Origin: Chlorobium sp.
Lineage (GTDB): Bacteria > Bacteroidota > Chlorobiia > Chlorobiales > Chlorobiaceae
Direction: 5' to 3'
Assembly: GCA_028277225.1 (NCBI GenBank)
Contig: JANQHB010000015.1
Coordinates: 1 to 27,495, forward strand
Length of the DNA: 27,495 nt
The position numbers were made by a program, and so were the translations under genes. Positions 15,782 to 24,234 of this stretch are shown here, piece after piece. Position 1 is the first letter of the stretch. Each line of letters opens with the position of its first letter. The notes beneath the pieces are model-generated. The model had not been told where the DNA came from. It made no database searches and saw only the letters and a program-made list of their open reading frames with translations.

Positions 15782-17461
15782 TTAGTCGAGCGTCCATTCA
15801 TATGCGTTGTAAAGTGTTGAAAGCAGGTTTACCTCGACGTTTTTCACCCGGCGGTTGAATCCTTCGAGTTCATCATAGTAGTAGAGGAATGTTCTCGGCT
15901 GTTCTTCATGAAGTATGGCCTGGTACCGTTGCCATAATTCAAGGCTTTCGTCTTCCGACAGGGGAGAACTCAGTTTGCCGATAACACTATCCAGTTCCGC
16001 ATGGCGGAAGGCCGATGAGTTGAATGGCCGGTTTTCAAAGTCCGAGCCCCAAATGATGAGCTGGAAAGGCAGGGTTTCTGCTGCAAGCCCCGAAAGGGCG
16101 GCGTCGTATAGGAACTCGTTCTGGCTTTTGTTGAAAACAAGTTTTTCATCGATTCGTATGTCGCAGTTGATCCCGATTTCGCGGAGATTCTGCTGGATGA
16201 TCGTGGCTGCGTAGTTTCTGCGGGGATTGCCTGTCTGGGCGGCGAGAGAAATGGAGAACTTTCTGCCGTTTTTTTGCATGATACCGTCAGGACCCGGTTC
16301 CCATCCTGCTTCCCTGAGAAGCGATTCAGCTTGTTTGGGATCATAGGAGTAAGGCGGCAGTGACTTGTTGGCGATTGTTTCGTACGCCGGGGAAAGGGAA
16401 CTGTTGACGATAGCAGCGTGCTCGGGTCCCATGAAACCGTCTATGATCGCCTGGCGGTCAATGGCATAGGTCATGGCCTGGCGGACTTTTTTGTCTCCGA
16501 AGAAGACATTTGGCTTGATGTACTTGCTGTTTCTGTAGGCCTCGCCATCGATCGTGAGCCAGACTATGCTGTCGAAATACCTGTTTTTGACCGGTTTGAT
16601 TGCAATGTCAGGATTTGAGCGTTTCAACTCCGCCAGGTCTTTGGGATTGATCCCTCCGGCAGAGATCATTGCGTCGATCTGACGCGACTTGAGCATGGCG
16701 AGCCGTGTTGTGTACTCCGGAACGACGATGAAGCTCAGGTTCTCTGTTGCAGCCGGATGGGGCAGTGTTGACGTTGAACTTGAAGCGAGGACGAGTTTTT
16801 GCTGTCGGAGCCATTCTTTGACCTTGAAAGGACCGGCACCAACGATGGGGGTTTCAGATGCTTTCATGCGAATCTCATCTGGAGGGATGGATTCAAAAAT
16901 GTGTTTTGCTACAGGCATGAGGTCGTTGAAGTGATCGAGAATAATGGCCTGGGCCATCGGTTTGTTGAACAGCAGGACGAGCGTATGGTCGTCTGGTGTC
17001 AGGACGCTGTTATCGAAGTCGATATTGCCTTTTTCGTCCAGCAGCAGGTCGTCAAGGTAGTCCTGGCGCGTACTTGCAATTGCGGGATTGGCGTAAAGCC
17101 GGTAGGAGAATTTGTAATCATGAGCGGTCAGCGGCATGCCATCTTCCCAGATGGTATTTTTTTTGAGATGAAAAACGGCCTTCCTGCCATCGTCGCTGAA
17201 TTCCCAGCTTTCGGCAGCATTCGGTTTGAACTCGATCATTCCTTTGTCGGCATTGTAGGTCGGTCTTGCAAGCGGCGGAAATATTTGCGTACAGACTTCC
17301 CTGGAAAGGGAAAGCTGGATCAGGAGCGGGTTCAGGTAGTCGAAATCACCGTCTATTGCAACCGTAATATGGTCTGAACGGTTTTCCTGAGGAGCACTCG
17401 AACATCCTCCGGTTGTTACAAGAATACAGGCTGCGAGAAGAAGAGTGAGAAATATTGGCAT
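15782..17461 (-). CDS. Peptide/nickel-type ABC transporter substrate-binding lipoprotein
   Basis: 559 residues of the SBP_bac_5 (DppA/OppA) family. The N-terminus is a lipoprotein signal with Cys20 in TTGGCSS, so the mature protein should be membrane-tethered in the periplasm. Body motifs include LNPLLIQLSLSREV near the start, AESWEFSDDGRKAVFHLKK (about 84-102), the DKKVRQAMTYAIDRQAII block (about 324-341) and a C-terminal FLYYYDELEGFN. No permease or ATPase gene is adjacent, so it is an orphan binding protein whose partners must lie elsewhere. It lies 19 bases after bshB1 and 84 bases before bchF, in the same direction; the ligand is unknown. Confidence 0.87.
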   Translation of the reverse strand: MPIFLTLLLAACILVTTGGCSSAPQENRSDHITVAIDGDFDYLNPLLIQLSLSREVCTQIFPPLARPTYNADKGMIEFKPNAAESWEFSDDGRKAVFHLKKNTIWEDGMPLTAHDYKFSYRLYANPAIASTRQDYLDDLLLDEKGNIDFDNSVLTPDDHTLVLLFNKPMAQAIILDHFNDLMPVAKHIFESIPPDEIRMKASETPIVGAGPFKVKEWLRQQKLVLASSSTSTLPHPAATENLSFIVVPEYTTRLAMLKSRQIDAMISAGGINPKDLAELKRSNPDIAIKPVKNRYFDSIVWLTIDGEAYRNSKYIKPNVFFGDKKVRQAMTYAIDRQAIIDGFMGPEHAAIVNSSLSPAYETIANKSLPPYSYDPKQAESLLREAGWEPGPDGIMQKNGRKFSISLAAQTGNPRRNYAATIIQQNLREIGINCDIRIDEKLVFNKSQNEFLYDAALSGLAAETLPFQLIIWGSDFENRPFNSSAFRHAELDSVIGKLSSPLSEDESLELWQRYQAILHEEQPRTFLYYYDELEGFNRRVKNVEVNLLSTLYNAYEWTLD

Positions 17462-17480
17462 GATAGGTGTTTTTCAATTG

Positions 17481-18203
17481 TCATGTTTCCTGAAAAAGTG
17501 CACTGAGTGATCTCGTTCCCAGGGGGCCCGGCATGCTGAAGCCTTCTCCATAGTGGACGCCGATCTGTTCTCCAAGGTAACGTGCCCGGGCTTCCAGTCC
17601 GGTGATAAACTCTTTTCTCTGGATCATGGTTTCGGGCATCATCAGGTCTCTTTCACGGTAAAACTGTGTTCCGAAAGCGAAGATTCCTTCTCTGGACCGT
17701 TCGAATGTCTTTGAGACATCGACGATGATCGAAGGGCTGAAATGGGTGAACTGCATGTAGTACAACAGATGTTTGGGCCGGTATGGTTCCTGGTTTATGC
17801 TGTTGAATGTCGTCCTGATTTTTTTTAATCCCGAGTAATACAGGGCATCATAAATGAGTTTTGATGCTTTCATGTGATCGGGATGCCTCTCATCAGGCGG
17901 ATTGGCAAAGACCACCGACGGCTGAAAACGGCGGATCACCGTTATGATCTCCCGTAACGATTCGTTATTGTAAGGAAGTCTGGCATCGCCGAGATCGAGG
18001 GTTACCCGTTCGTTGTATCCCATCAGCCGGGTTGCCTCCAGAGATTCGTTTTTTCTTGTTTCAGCAGTTCCCGCAGTTCCCATTTCTCCCTGTGTCAGGT
18101 CGCATACGGCTACAGCTCGCCCTTCATCGATGAGTGCGAGCAGTGTTGCACCGCATGAAAGCTCGACATCGTCGGGGTGGGCACCGAAAGCAAGGGCATA
18201 CAT
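17481..18203 (-). CDS. bshB1: Bacillithiol biosynthesis deacetylase BshB1 (LmbE/PIG-L family)
   Basis: 240 residues from the ATG at 18203; a TTG at 18224 would add seven residues, but family members begin just before the AFGAHPDD motif, so the ATG is preferred. The zinc-binding motifs AHPDDVEL (8-15) and HPDHMKAS (about 128-135) are intact, with the family TQGEMGTAGT stretch between. It removes the acetyl group from GlcNAc-malate to give GlcN-malate, the second step of bacillithiol synthesis. Green sulfur bacteria make N-methyl-bacillithiol, so this is probably their BshB. It is divergent from dut and heads the run toward bchFCX; its bshA and bshC partners are not in the window. Confidence 0.88.
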   Translation of the reverse strand: MYALAFGAHPDDVELSCGATLLALIDEGRAVAVCDLTQGEMGTAGTAETRKNESLEATRLMGYNERVTLDLGDARLPYNNESLREIITVIRRFQPSVVFANPPDERHPDHMKASKLIYDALYYSGLKKIRTTFNSINQEPYRPKHLLYYMQFTHFSPSIIVDVSKTFERSREGIFAFGTQFYRERDLMMPETMIQRKEFITGLEARARYLGEQIGVHYGEGFSMPGPLGTRSLSALFQET

Positions 18204-18290
18204 TTTTTGTGTGGCTTCTTTCAAGGTAATTGTTTCCCGAATGAATAGATTGAGTTAAAGAACTTCCCGGTCACTGTAACCAGTCGTCTG

Positions 18291-18764
18291 ATGCTGAACA
18301 TAAAGATACAACGCTTAAGCCGGAACGCAACTCTTCCACGATATGCAACTCTTCATGCGGCAGGTATGGATCTTGCCGCATGCCTTGAAGGACCTGTAGA
18401 GATCGTGCCTTTCACGACACAGCTCATACCGACAGGCCTTGTCATTGAATTGCCGCCGGGCTTCGAGGCGCAGTTGAGACCTCGCAGCGGCCTGGCATTG
18501 AAACATCTGATCTCTTTACCGAATAGCCCGGCAACTATCGATGCCGATTACAGGGGGGAGATAAAGGTGATCCTTGTCAATTATGGAAAGAAAACGTTTA
18601 CCGTGAACCATGGGGACCGGATAGCGCAGATGGTCATTGCCCGTTGCGAACAGGTGAGACTTGAAGAAGTGGATGCATTATCCGAGACGGAACGAGGCGA
18701 CGGCGGATTCGGACATACAGGGGTTGGTGCAGACTTGTCTGCACCAGTGACGAGTGACGAGTGA
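18291..18764 (+). CDS. dut: dUTP diphosphatase
   Basis: 157 residues. It hydrolyses dUTP to dUMP and pyrophosphate, keeping uracil out of DNA and feeding thymidylate synthesis. All five trimeric dUTPase motifs are present: AGMDLAA, RPRSGLALKH, IDADYRGEIKVILVNYG, GDRIAQMVIAR, and the C-terminal RGDGGFGHTG. The last ten residues (GADLSAPVTSDE region) go beyond the usual end and are encoded by a palindrome plus a short tandem repeat, as if a repeat had replaced the original stop region. It is transcribed alone, divergent from bshB1. Confidence 0.96.
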   Translation: MLNIKIQRLSRNATLPRYATLHAAGMDLAACLEGPVEIVPFTTQLIPTGLVIELPPGFEAQLRPRSGLALKHLISLPNSPATIDADYRGEIKVILVNYGKKTFTVNHGDRIAQMVIARCEQVRLEEVDALSETERGDGGFGHTGVGADLSAPVTSDE

Positions 18765-18768
18765 CGAG
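18725..18768. repeat. Palindrome and short tandem repeat at the dut 3' end
   Basis: A perfect palindrome, TGGTGCAGAC facing GTCTGCACCA (18725-18746, centre TT), is followed by about three tandem copies of GTGACGA. Both extend through the dut stop codon. There is no U-tract. Confidence 0.6.
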
Positions 18769-18975
18769 TTCTCAAATATCAGTTGAAAGCAATGAGTGGA
18801 AGAGGTGTTACGTGTTGGGTGTTAAGTTCTTATTTGAAAGCAATGAGTTTTCAGTGTTGATTGAAGATTGTGGGATGTAGGGTGTGGGGGGTTTATAAAA
18901 AAACAAGCATTTTTTTCTACTACCTGTTTCCCCTCTTAACTAATCACAAATCACTGATCACGATTCACGAATCAA
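18765..18975. repeat. Low-complexity intergenic DNA with direct repeats
   Basis: TTGAAAGCAATGAGT occurs exactly at 18783-18797 and 18834-18848. Near 18935-18980 there are degenerate repeats of the form AATCAC(A/G)A. No gene is seen. It separates the converging dut and response-regulator genes. Confidence 0.55.
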
Positions 18976-20385
18976 CTAATTCAGCCCGAACTTTTTCAGT
19001 TTTCTGTAGAGGGTTGCTCTTCCGATTCCGAGTACCTGGGCTGTTTTGGTTGGGTTTCTCTTGCATACTTTGAAGGCTTCTTCAATGGCGTCACGTTCCA
19101 TTTCTTCAAGGCTGCGGATGCTTGAAATTTCCCCCGCAGGCTCAAACCGGGAGACACTGTCGAGCGTTTTCAGGCTTTTGTCCTGCTTTCTGAAGTGACT
19201 GCCCATATGCTGCATGACCGAGGTGATCTCCTCGCCGTTCCTGCAGCTTATCGCAGAGCGCTGGATTGCGTTTTTAAGTTCACGGATATTGCCCGGCCAG
19301 TGGTAATCCAGCATTTCTTCTATGGCTTCATCGGTGAACTGGAGATTCTTGATGTTGTTTGCGCTGCAGAATTCCTCGAGAAAACGCTTGGCAAGCGGGA
19401 GAATGTCATCTCTTCGTTCCCTGAGGGGCGGTAAATAGAGTGGATACTCTTCAAGTCTGTAATACAGATCATCCCTGAACGAATTGTTGTTGAGCGCATC
19501 GGAAAAATTCCAGTGAGTCGCAGAAATAACCCTGAAGTCAATTCTCCGCTCGTTTTTTTCTCCAACCCTGCGGATTTTCTTCTCCTGAATGGCACGCAGT
19601 ACTTTTGCCTGGATATCGGCATTCATGTCGCCAATTTCATCAAGGAAAAGCGTTCCTTTGTCAGCCTGCTCAAAAAAGCCTTCGTGATCACTCGATGCAC
19701 CGGTAAAAGAACCCTTGGAATGTCCAAAGAGGAGGCTTTCGGCAAGTTCATGGGATATGGCGGCGCAGTTTACCGATATGAACGGACCGTCTTTTCTTTT
19801 GCTGCCTTCATGAATGGCCTGTGCGAACAGTTCTTTTCCGGTTCCGCTTTCCCCGATGATCAGGACATTCAGGTCGGTCTCCATGACCTGCAGCGCCTGC
19901 TCCTTGGCCTTGCTGATCGCTGCGCTTTTGCCTGTGATGTTTCTGAAAACTTCCTTGCTGCGAAGCTCTTTTTTTAACTGGGTTACAGCATCGTGAAGCA
20001 TTGATTCACTGATCGCATTTCTCATGACGATCTCGAGCCTGTCCACATCCAGAGGCTTGGTGAGATACTCATACGCTCCCATTTTGATACACTTGACCGT
20101 GTTCGGGATATTGTTGAGGGCGGTGATCATGATCACGGGAAGCTTCTTGCCTTTCTGCTGAAGATAGCGCATGACATCAAAACCGTCTTTTTTCGGCATG
20201 TTGATGTCCAGGAGCAGGATGTCTATCTTTTCTTCCTGCAGGATTGCTATGCATTCTTCTCCGTCTGTAGCTTCTATCGGGAGATATCCCATTTTTCGAA
20301 GGAAGTGATTCAGGAGAATGCGTGTCTGTTGATCGTCATCGGCAAACAGCACCCTGTACTGTTTGGCTTCATCCGGACGCAACAT
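18976..20385 (-). CDS. Sigma54-dependent response regulator (NtrC family)
   Basis: 469 residues from the ATG at 20385, which has AGGAAGG just upstream; a GTG at 20418 gives eleven more residues but no ribosome site. Receiver domain about 10-125 with phosphoacceptor Asp60 in LLLDINMP and Lys110 in TKP. AAA+ domain: Walker A GESGTGKE (178-185), sigma54-contacting loop GSFTGA (225-230), Walker B GTLFLDEI (244-251), RDDLYYRL. A Fis-type helix-turn-helix closes the protein (about 429-469, TAQVLGIGRATLYRKLKKFG). It should activate sigma54 promoters when phosphorylated. No histidine kinase gene is next to it. It lies 72 bases downstream of the phasin/chlorosome-like gene, possibly co-transcribed; its targets are unknown. 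Confidence 0.93.
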   Translation of the reverse strand: MLRPDEAKQYRVLFADDDQQTRILLNHFLRKMGYLPIEATDGEECIAILQEEKIDILLLDINMPKKDGFDVMRYLQQKGKKLPVIMITALNNIPNTVKCIKMGAYEYLTKPLDVDRLEIVMRNAISESMLHDAVTQLKKELRSKEVFRNITGKSAAISKAKEQALQVMETDLNVLIIGESGTGKELFAQAIHEGSKRKDGPFISVNCAAISHELAESLLFGHSKGSFTGASSDHEGFFEQADKGTLFLDEIGDMNADIQAKVLRAIQEKKIRRVGEKNERRIDFRVISATHWNFSDALNNNSFRDDLYYRLEEYPLYLPPLRERRDDILPLAKRFLEEFCSANNIKNLQFTDEAIEEMLDYHWPGNIRELKNAIQRSAISCRNGEEITSVMQHMGSHFRKQDKSLKTLDSVSRFEPAGEISSIRSLEEMERDAIEEAFKVCKRNPTKTAQVLGIGRATLYRKLKKFGLN

Positions 20386-20457
20386 ATCCTTCCTTTCGTT
20401 GTCTTCAGAGTATAGCACGTATGTAACCTTTCAGATAGTGAATGGGGATCAATGGGA

Positions 20458-21219
20458 TTATTTCTGCGGGGGTATCATTCCTTTGCGAGAAATATCCTCT
20501 TTTTTGCTTCCTGCCGTTTTTCCTTTTTCCGCAGGCTTTGTTTTTTCCGCTGCGGTTGTTGTCTTTTGTTCTTTCTCTTTAGGAGTCGGTTGGGGTTTTA
20601 CGGTTTCTGCTGTCTTTTTTTCTTTTTCTTGCGGGGCCGGTTGAGGTTGTATGGTTTCTGATGGCTGCTTTTCTTCTCCTGAAGGAGCGTGTTGATGCGT
20701 TGAACAGAAAGGTATTTCAATAGCCTTTTTAAGGCCTGCTCCACCGGCGCCTTGCTGACCTGTTGTAACAATGGTCTGGATCAATTGGTTCAAACCGCTG
20801 CTAACGGTATTGAACAGGTTCTGTGCCTGCTGCGAATTGGCGATTGATCCCGCACCGTCTATGACGCCAGAGGCAAGTTTGCCGAGTTCATCGAACGTTT
20901 TTTTCAGTTGTTCCGAGTTAAGCGTGTCATTGACACCCTTGATGACATTCTGGGATACCGAACTGATATTGTCGACCATGCCCTTGACGACATCGGAATT
21001 TGCCGTAAGTGTTATGTTTTCCGAAATCTGCTGTGTTATTGCGGCTGCTGAATTGATCATTCTGGTGACCGAATCGAGTGACGTATCGATCAGAAGGCCG
21101 ATATTACCCAAAAGGGATGGGAAGTCGGCACTACCGGTTTGGCTGATTGCAGGGGTATCTTTTGCTTTCTGTTCCTGCTGTTCCGGTGTGTTCGGGGTAT
21201 TTTTGATTTCTTCTGTCAT
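20458..21219 (-). CDS. Amphipathic phasin-like or chlorosome-envelope-like protein with Pro/Lys/Glu tail
   Basis: 253 residues, no signal peptide. Residues about 32-160 are Ala/Ser/Thr/Asn/Ile-rich and look like amphipathic helices (LLGNIGLLIDTSLDSVTRMI, then SDVVKGMVDNISSVSQNVIKG). This recalls, from memory only, the CsmC/CsmD/CsmH chlorosome-envelope proteins and also phasins. Residues about 185-245 are low-complexity: two copies of ET(I/V)xPQP(A/T)P(x)EKE(x)KT, then a Lys-rich end. I cannot assign a family firmly. The start is the ATG at 21219, with no Shine-Dalgarno; a TATAAT sits 10 bases upstream, so the transcript may be almost leaderless. It precedes the response regulator on the same strand. 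Confidence 0.6.
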   Translation of the reverse strand: MTEEIKNTPNTPEQQEQKAKDTPAISQTGSADFPSLLGNIGLLIDTSLDSVTRMINSAAAITQQISENITLTANSDVVKGMVDNISSVSQNVIKGVNDTLNSEQLKKTFDELGKLASGVIDGAGSIANSQQAQNLFNTVSSGLNQLIQTIVTTGQQGAGGAGLKKAIEIPFCSTHQHAPSGEEKQPSETIQPQPAPQEKEKKTAETVKPQPTPKEKEQKTTTAAEKTKPAEKGKTAGSKKEDISRKGMIPPQK

Positions 21220-21225
21220 GGTATG

Positions 21226-21240
21226 CTGATTATATTTTTA
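21226..21240 (-). promoter_or_regulatory. Candidate -10 region (shared 15-mer, copy 1)
   Basis: The minus strand reads TAAAAATATAATCAG, containing a perfect TATAAT, just ahead of the ATG at 21219. The same 15 bases occur at 24470-24484 upstream of another minus-strand gene. No clear -35 hexamer is seen. Confidence 0.35.
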
Positions 21241-21420
21241 TCGACGCTATCCTGCAGCTTTTTCGGTAAACTGGAGTTAATTATTTAATCAGTAATATAA
21301 TAATTATTCAGTTGTGCCTTATTGAAACATAGTCCTGTTTTCTTCAGTTTTACTTCTTTCCTTCCGGTCTGAGTACATTTTCTGTTTCAGTGGGACGTAT
21401 CTGATCCTGTTCCGGCAGTT

Positions 21421-22101
21421 TCAGTCAACAGAGCGTCTGTAATAATCGGCAATGATATCCTGATCGAAACCCAGGGAGTAGAGCAGGTGAACCGTGCCGA
21501 AGATCATCTGGAGGCGTATCCTTCCATTGACGGCATATTTCCTTGCCGAGGTTACGACTACATCGTCGAGAATGCTGAATTTGGCGTGTTTCCAGATACG
21601 TTCAATAATTTCGATATCTTCCATCACCCGGAGTTCTTCGTTGAAACCTCCTATGTGCTGAAACAGGTTTCTTGTGATGAAAAGTGTCTGGTCGCCGCCT
21701 CTGCAAAGAGGAAAGGGGAAGCGGGTAAACCACCCATAGGTTTGCATCAGCCAGTGCGGATCGTCGAAAGTGAGCTGGAAGCATCCTGCCTGATGCCCCT
21801 GTTCAACAGCCGAGGAGATTGTTTCGAGAAAACCGGCAGGGGTGTGTGTGTCGGCATGCAGGAAAAAGAGGATTGTTCCGGACGCAGTCTCCGCCCCCCT
21901 GTTCATCTGGACGGCACGGCCTTTTGGCGAGCGGCAGAGTGTGACGGGGAAATCCTCGACGATGCATCCTGTCCGGTCATCTCCTGCGTCGCTTACTATT
22001 ATTTCATACTCGGCGTTCCCTGCTGCCTTCATGATGTTTTCGAGCGTGTCGGCAATGGAGTTTTCTTCGTTGAAGGTGGGTATGATGATACTTGTTTTCA
22101 T
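21421..22101 (-). CDS. Family 2 glycosyltransferase, TIGR04283-like
   Basis: 226 residues. GT-A fold glycosyltransferase: N-terminal SIIIPTFNEENSI, then IIVSDAGDDRT, FFLHADTHTP (the metal-binding DxD equivalent is HAD), and CRGGDQTLFI with EDIEIIERI. The short length and GGDQ motif match the TIGR04283 subgroup, often named for proposed arsenosugar biosynthesis. Its ATG overlaps the stop of the upstream gene by four bases (22098-22101), and that gene is the TIGR04282-like partner usually found with it. The substrate is not established; lipid, carotenoid or arsenosugar glycosylation are all possible. Confidence 0.85.
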   Translation of the reverse strand: MKTSIIIPTFNEENSIADTLENIMKAAGNAEYEIIVSDAGDDRTGCIVEDFPVTLCRSPKGRAVQMNRGAETASGTILFFLHADTHTPAGFLETISSAVEQGHQAGCFQLTFDDPHWLMQTYGWFTRFPFPLCRGGDQTLFITRNLFQHIGGFNEELRVMEDIEIIERIWKHAKFSILDDVVVTSARKYAVNGRIRLQMIFGTVHLLYSLGFDQDIIADYYRRSVD

Positions 22102-22706
22102 GATATGTCAAGATTGACGTTTTGAAGATCTTCTTCGGTGTCGATATCGGTCAGGACCGGAAGCAGTCCGTACGTTACACCGTTCTCTTCGAGACATGCT
22201 CTGGCTTCCTGCAGAACCTTGTCTGTACTCCATGTCCTGTTCGTGAAAAGTCCGGGCAGGGGCTTTGTCAGCCCCACAAGATAGTACCCACCGTCATCTG
22301 ACGGGCCCAGTACGGCCAGCTTTGTCTGAAGAATTGCAAAAGCTTCCTGCAGGAGCCTGTTGTTCATACCGGGACAATCGGTGCCGATCAGGACAATGCT
22401 GTCATAACCCATGCTGAAGCTTTTTTCGAAAGCGTTGTTCATTCGTATTCCCAGATCGCTGCCCTCCTGAAGAAAGGATTGTGTCGATCTTTTGCTGAAT
22501 ATGTCATTTGAAGGGATATGGTCGTCATAGTAGACTGCAATATCGGCTTTGACTGTTGATATGGCATCGAGGGTGATTTCTCTGAGTTTGCGATAGACCT
22601 TGAGAGCGAAATCATCGCCAGTCGTTCGGGCAAGACGTGTTTTAACGCGCCCTTTTACGGGAGTCCTTGTGAATATGATGAGAAGGGGCTTCTCAGTCAA
22701 TGACAT
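22098..22706 (-). CDS. DUF2064/TIGR04282-like nucleotidyl- or glycosyltransferase
   Basis: 202 residues with a nucleotide-diphospho-sugar transferase fold: IIFTRTPVKGRVKTRLA at the N-terminus (the KxRLA signature), VLIGTDCPGM in the middle, then LGPSDDGGYYLVGL and DIDTEEDL near the C-terminus. It is related to CofC/MobA-type nucleotidyltransferases. It overlaps the following TIGR04283-like gene by four bases, so the two proteins are probably made together and act in one pathway. It starts 54 bases after the crtQ stop. The reaction is not known. Confidence 0.85.
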   Translation of the reverse strand: MSLTEKPLLIIFTRTPVKGRVKTRLARTTGDDFALKVYRKLREITLDAISTVKADIAVYYDDHIPSNDIFSKRSTQSFLQEGSDLGIRMNNAFEKSFSMGYDSIVLIGTDCPGMNNRLLQEAFAILQTKLAVLGPSDDGGYYLVGLTKPLPGLFTNRTWSTDKVLQEARACLEENGVTYGLLPVLTDIDTEEDLQNVNLDIS

Positions 22707-22760
22707 AACGGTAATCCTCTATGACCCATCAGCCGGACAAATGACTGTCGTCCTGCAGGC

Positions 22761-24122
22761 TCAGCCTTTATTCCTTGCATGCAGTTTTTCAGCGACAGCT
22801 TTGCCGCTGAGTGCTGCGCCTTCCATCGAAGCCAGATATCGCTGGTAGGTATAATCGCCGGCAAGATAAAAATTGTCGACCGGGCTGACTTGATCGGGTC
22901 TGAACTTGTCGACATCAGGGACAGCCTTGTAGACCGACTGGGGTATTTTGACGATTGTTGATTTCAGCAGCCGGGCGGTTCTCGATTTTGGAAATCTGTC
23001 ATGGATGTCCTTCATGACAAGAGATGTAATTGTCTCGTTGGGCATATCCATGAGATGATGGGCAGGGGCAAGGACAAGGCTCATGACGCTGCCGCCGTTT
23101 GCTGTGCCCAGTCCTTCCTGGAAGTCTCCGGGGCAGGTGATGGAAACATCGGCAAACGTTGCGAAAATCGTACCCTGAGAGAACATCAGGTTGTCGGTGT
23201 CGGTGATTTTTTTATCGAACCACAACTGGCAGTTGGCGACCGGGCTGCCGGTGAACTGGAACAGGTTTGTGAAATAGTCATGGACGAGCCACTCCCGGGG
23301 CAATACTTTTTTCAGACTGTGTACCGGCAGCGCCGAGATGAAAGCGTCGGCTTCAACGGCGTGACCGTCGCTGAGGACGGCCTTCTGTACTGAGCCGTTT
23401 TCGTTCAGGTCAAGACGGGACAGGCGGGCATCGACAAAAATCCTGCCACCTTTGTTCTGTATATACTGTCTCATGGGCTCGATCATGGACTGGCCGGGGT
23501 TTTCCCTGAAAAAAGCGAATTTCGTTGCGGCGTAGTCCGTACCGAAATATTTGAATATTGTCAGCATCGGACGGGCGCTGATAACATTAGGCTCAATAAA
23601 GTTCATCGCCAGGGCGATGGCTCGCCAGAGTTTCTGGAGTGAATGTTCGGAGGCACCCCTCAGGCGATGCCATTCGGAATAGGTCATATGGTCCTGGCTT
23701 CGGAAATACTCTTCGTTTCCTGCAAGGGCGGGGTAGAGTCCTTTAATGAGGGACAGCTTATCCCACATGGTCAGGAAATCGGCCTGCATGCCGCCGATGA
23801 CTTCTGCCCATGGGCTCGGGAGCGCGGCTTTTCTGAACATCGATTGTCTGCCGTCAGGTTCTGCATAGATGAGCGCATGGTCTTTCCAGACGTAATTATC
23901 TCCTGCATCGACTCTCTTAAGATATTCCTGCAACTGCTCGTAGCCGCCAAACACAATATGAAGGCCGGATTCAATTGAGTCGCCATCGTTGTCTTTCCAT
24001 ACGGAAACCTTGCCTCCGAGTATCTTTCTCTTCTCGTAGATTTCGACATCGTAGCCGCGGTCTATCAATTCTATAGCCGCGCTCAATCCGGCAACGCCGG
24101 CTCCGAATAGTGCTATTTTCAC
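22761..24122 (-). CDS. crtQ: Zeta-carotene desaturase (CrtQ type)
   Basis: 453 residues. FAD-dependent amine-oxidase-fold desaturase: N-terminal dinucleotide-binding GAGVAGLSAAIELIDRGYDVEIYE (GxGxxG at 8-13), ILGGKVSVWKD, ESGLHIVFGGYEQL, and the C-terminal YLAGDYTYQRYLASMEGAALSGK that closes the FAD site. This matches the plant/cyanobacterial-type ZDS/CrtQ enzymes used by green sulfur bacteria to go from zeta-carotene toward lycopene for chlorobactene or isorenieratene. A phytoene desaturase (CrtP) is the nearest alternative; the sequence context favours CrtQ but does not prove it. Confidence 0.85.
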   Translation of the reverse strand: MKIALFGAGVAGLSAAIELIDRGYDVEIYEKRKILGGKVSVWKDNDGDSIESGLHIVFGGYEQLQEYLKRVDAGDNYVWKDHALIYAEPDGRQSMFRKAALPSPWAEVIGGMQADFLTMWDKLSLIKGLYPALAGNEEYFRSQDHMTYSEWHRLRGASEHSLQKLWRAIALAMNFIEPNVISARPMLTIFKYFGTDYAATKFAFFRENPGQSMIEPMRQYIQNKGGRIFVDARLSRLDLNENGSVQKAVLSDGHAVEADAFISALPVHSLKKVLPREWLVHDYFTNLFQFTGSPVANCQLWFDKKITDTDNLMFSQGTIFATFADVSITCPGDFQEGLGTANGGSVMSLVLAPAHHLMDMPNETITSLVMKDIHDRFPKSRTARLLKSTIVKIPQSVYKAVPDVDKFRPDQVSPVDNFYLAGDYTYQRYLASMEGAALSGKAVAEKLHARNKG

Positions 24123-24234
24123 GGTAGGGTTTTCTTGCTTGTTTCACCTGTGTCTGCAGGGATGCTGAAAAGTTACTAGTGCAGAATATAATGATAATTT
24201 GTTTCCTGAACAGGTGAGGCGCATCCTCCAGGGA

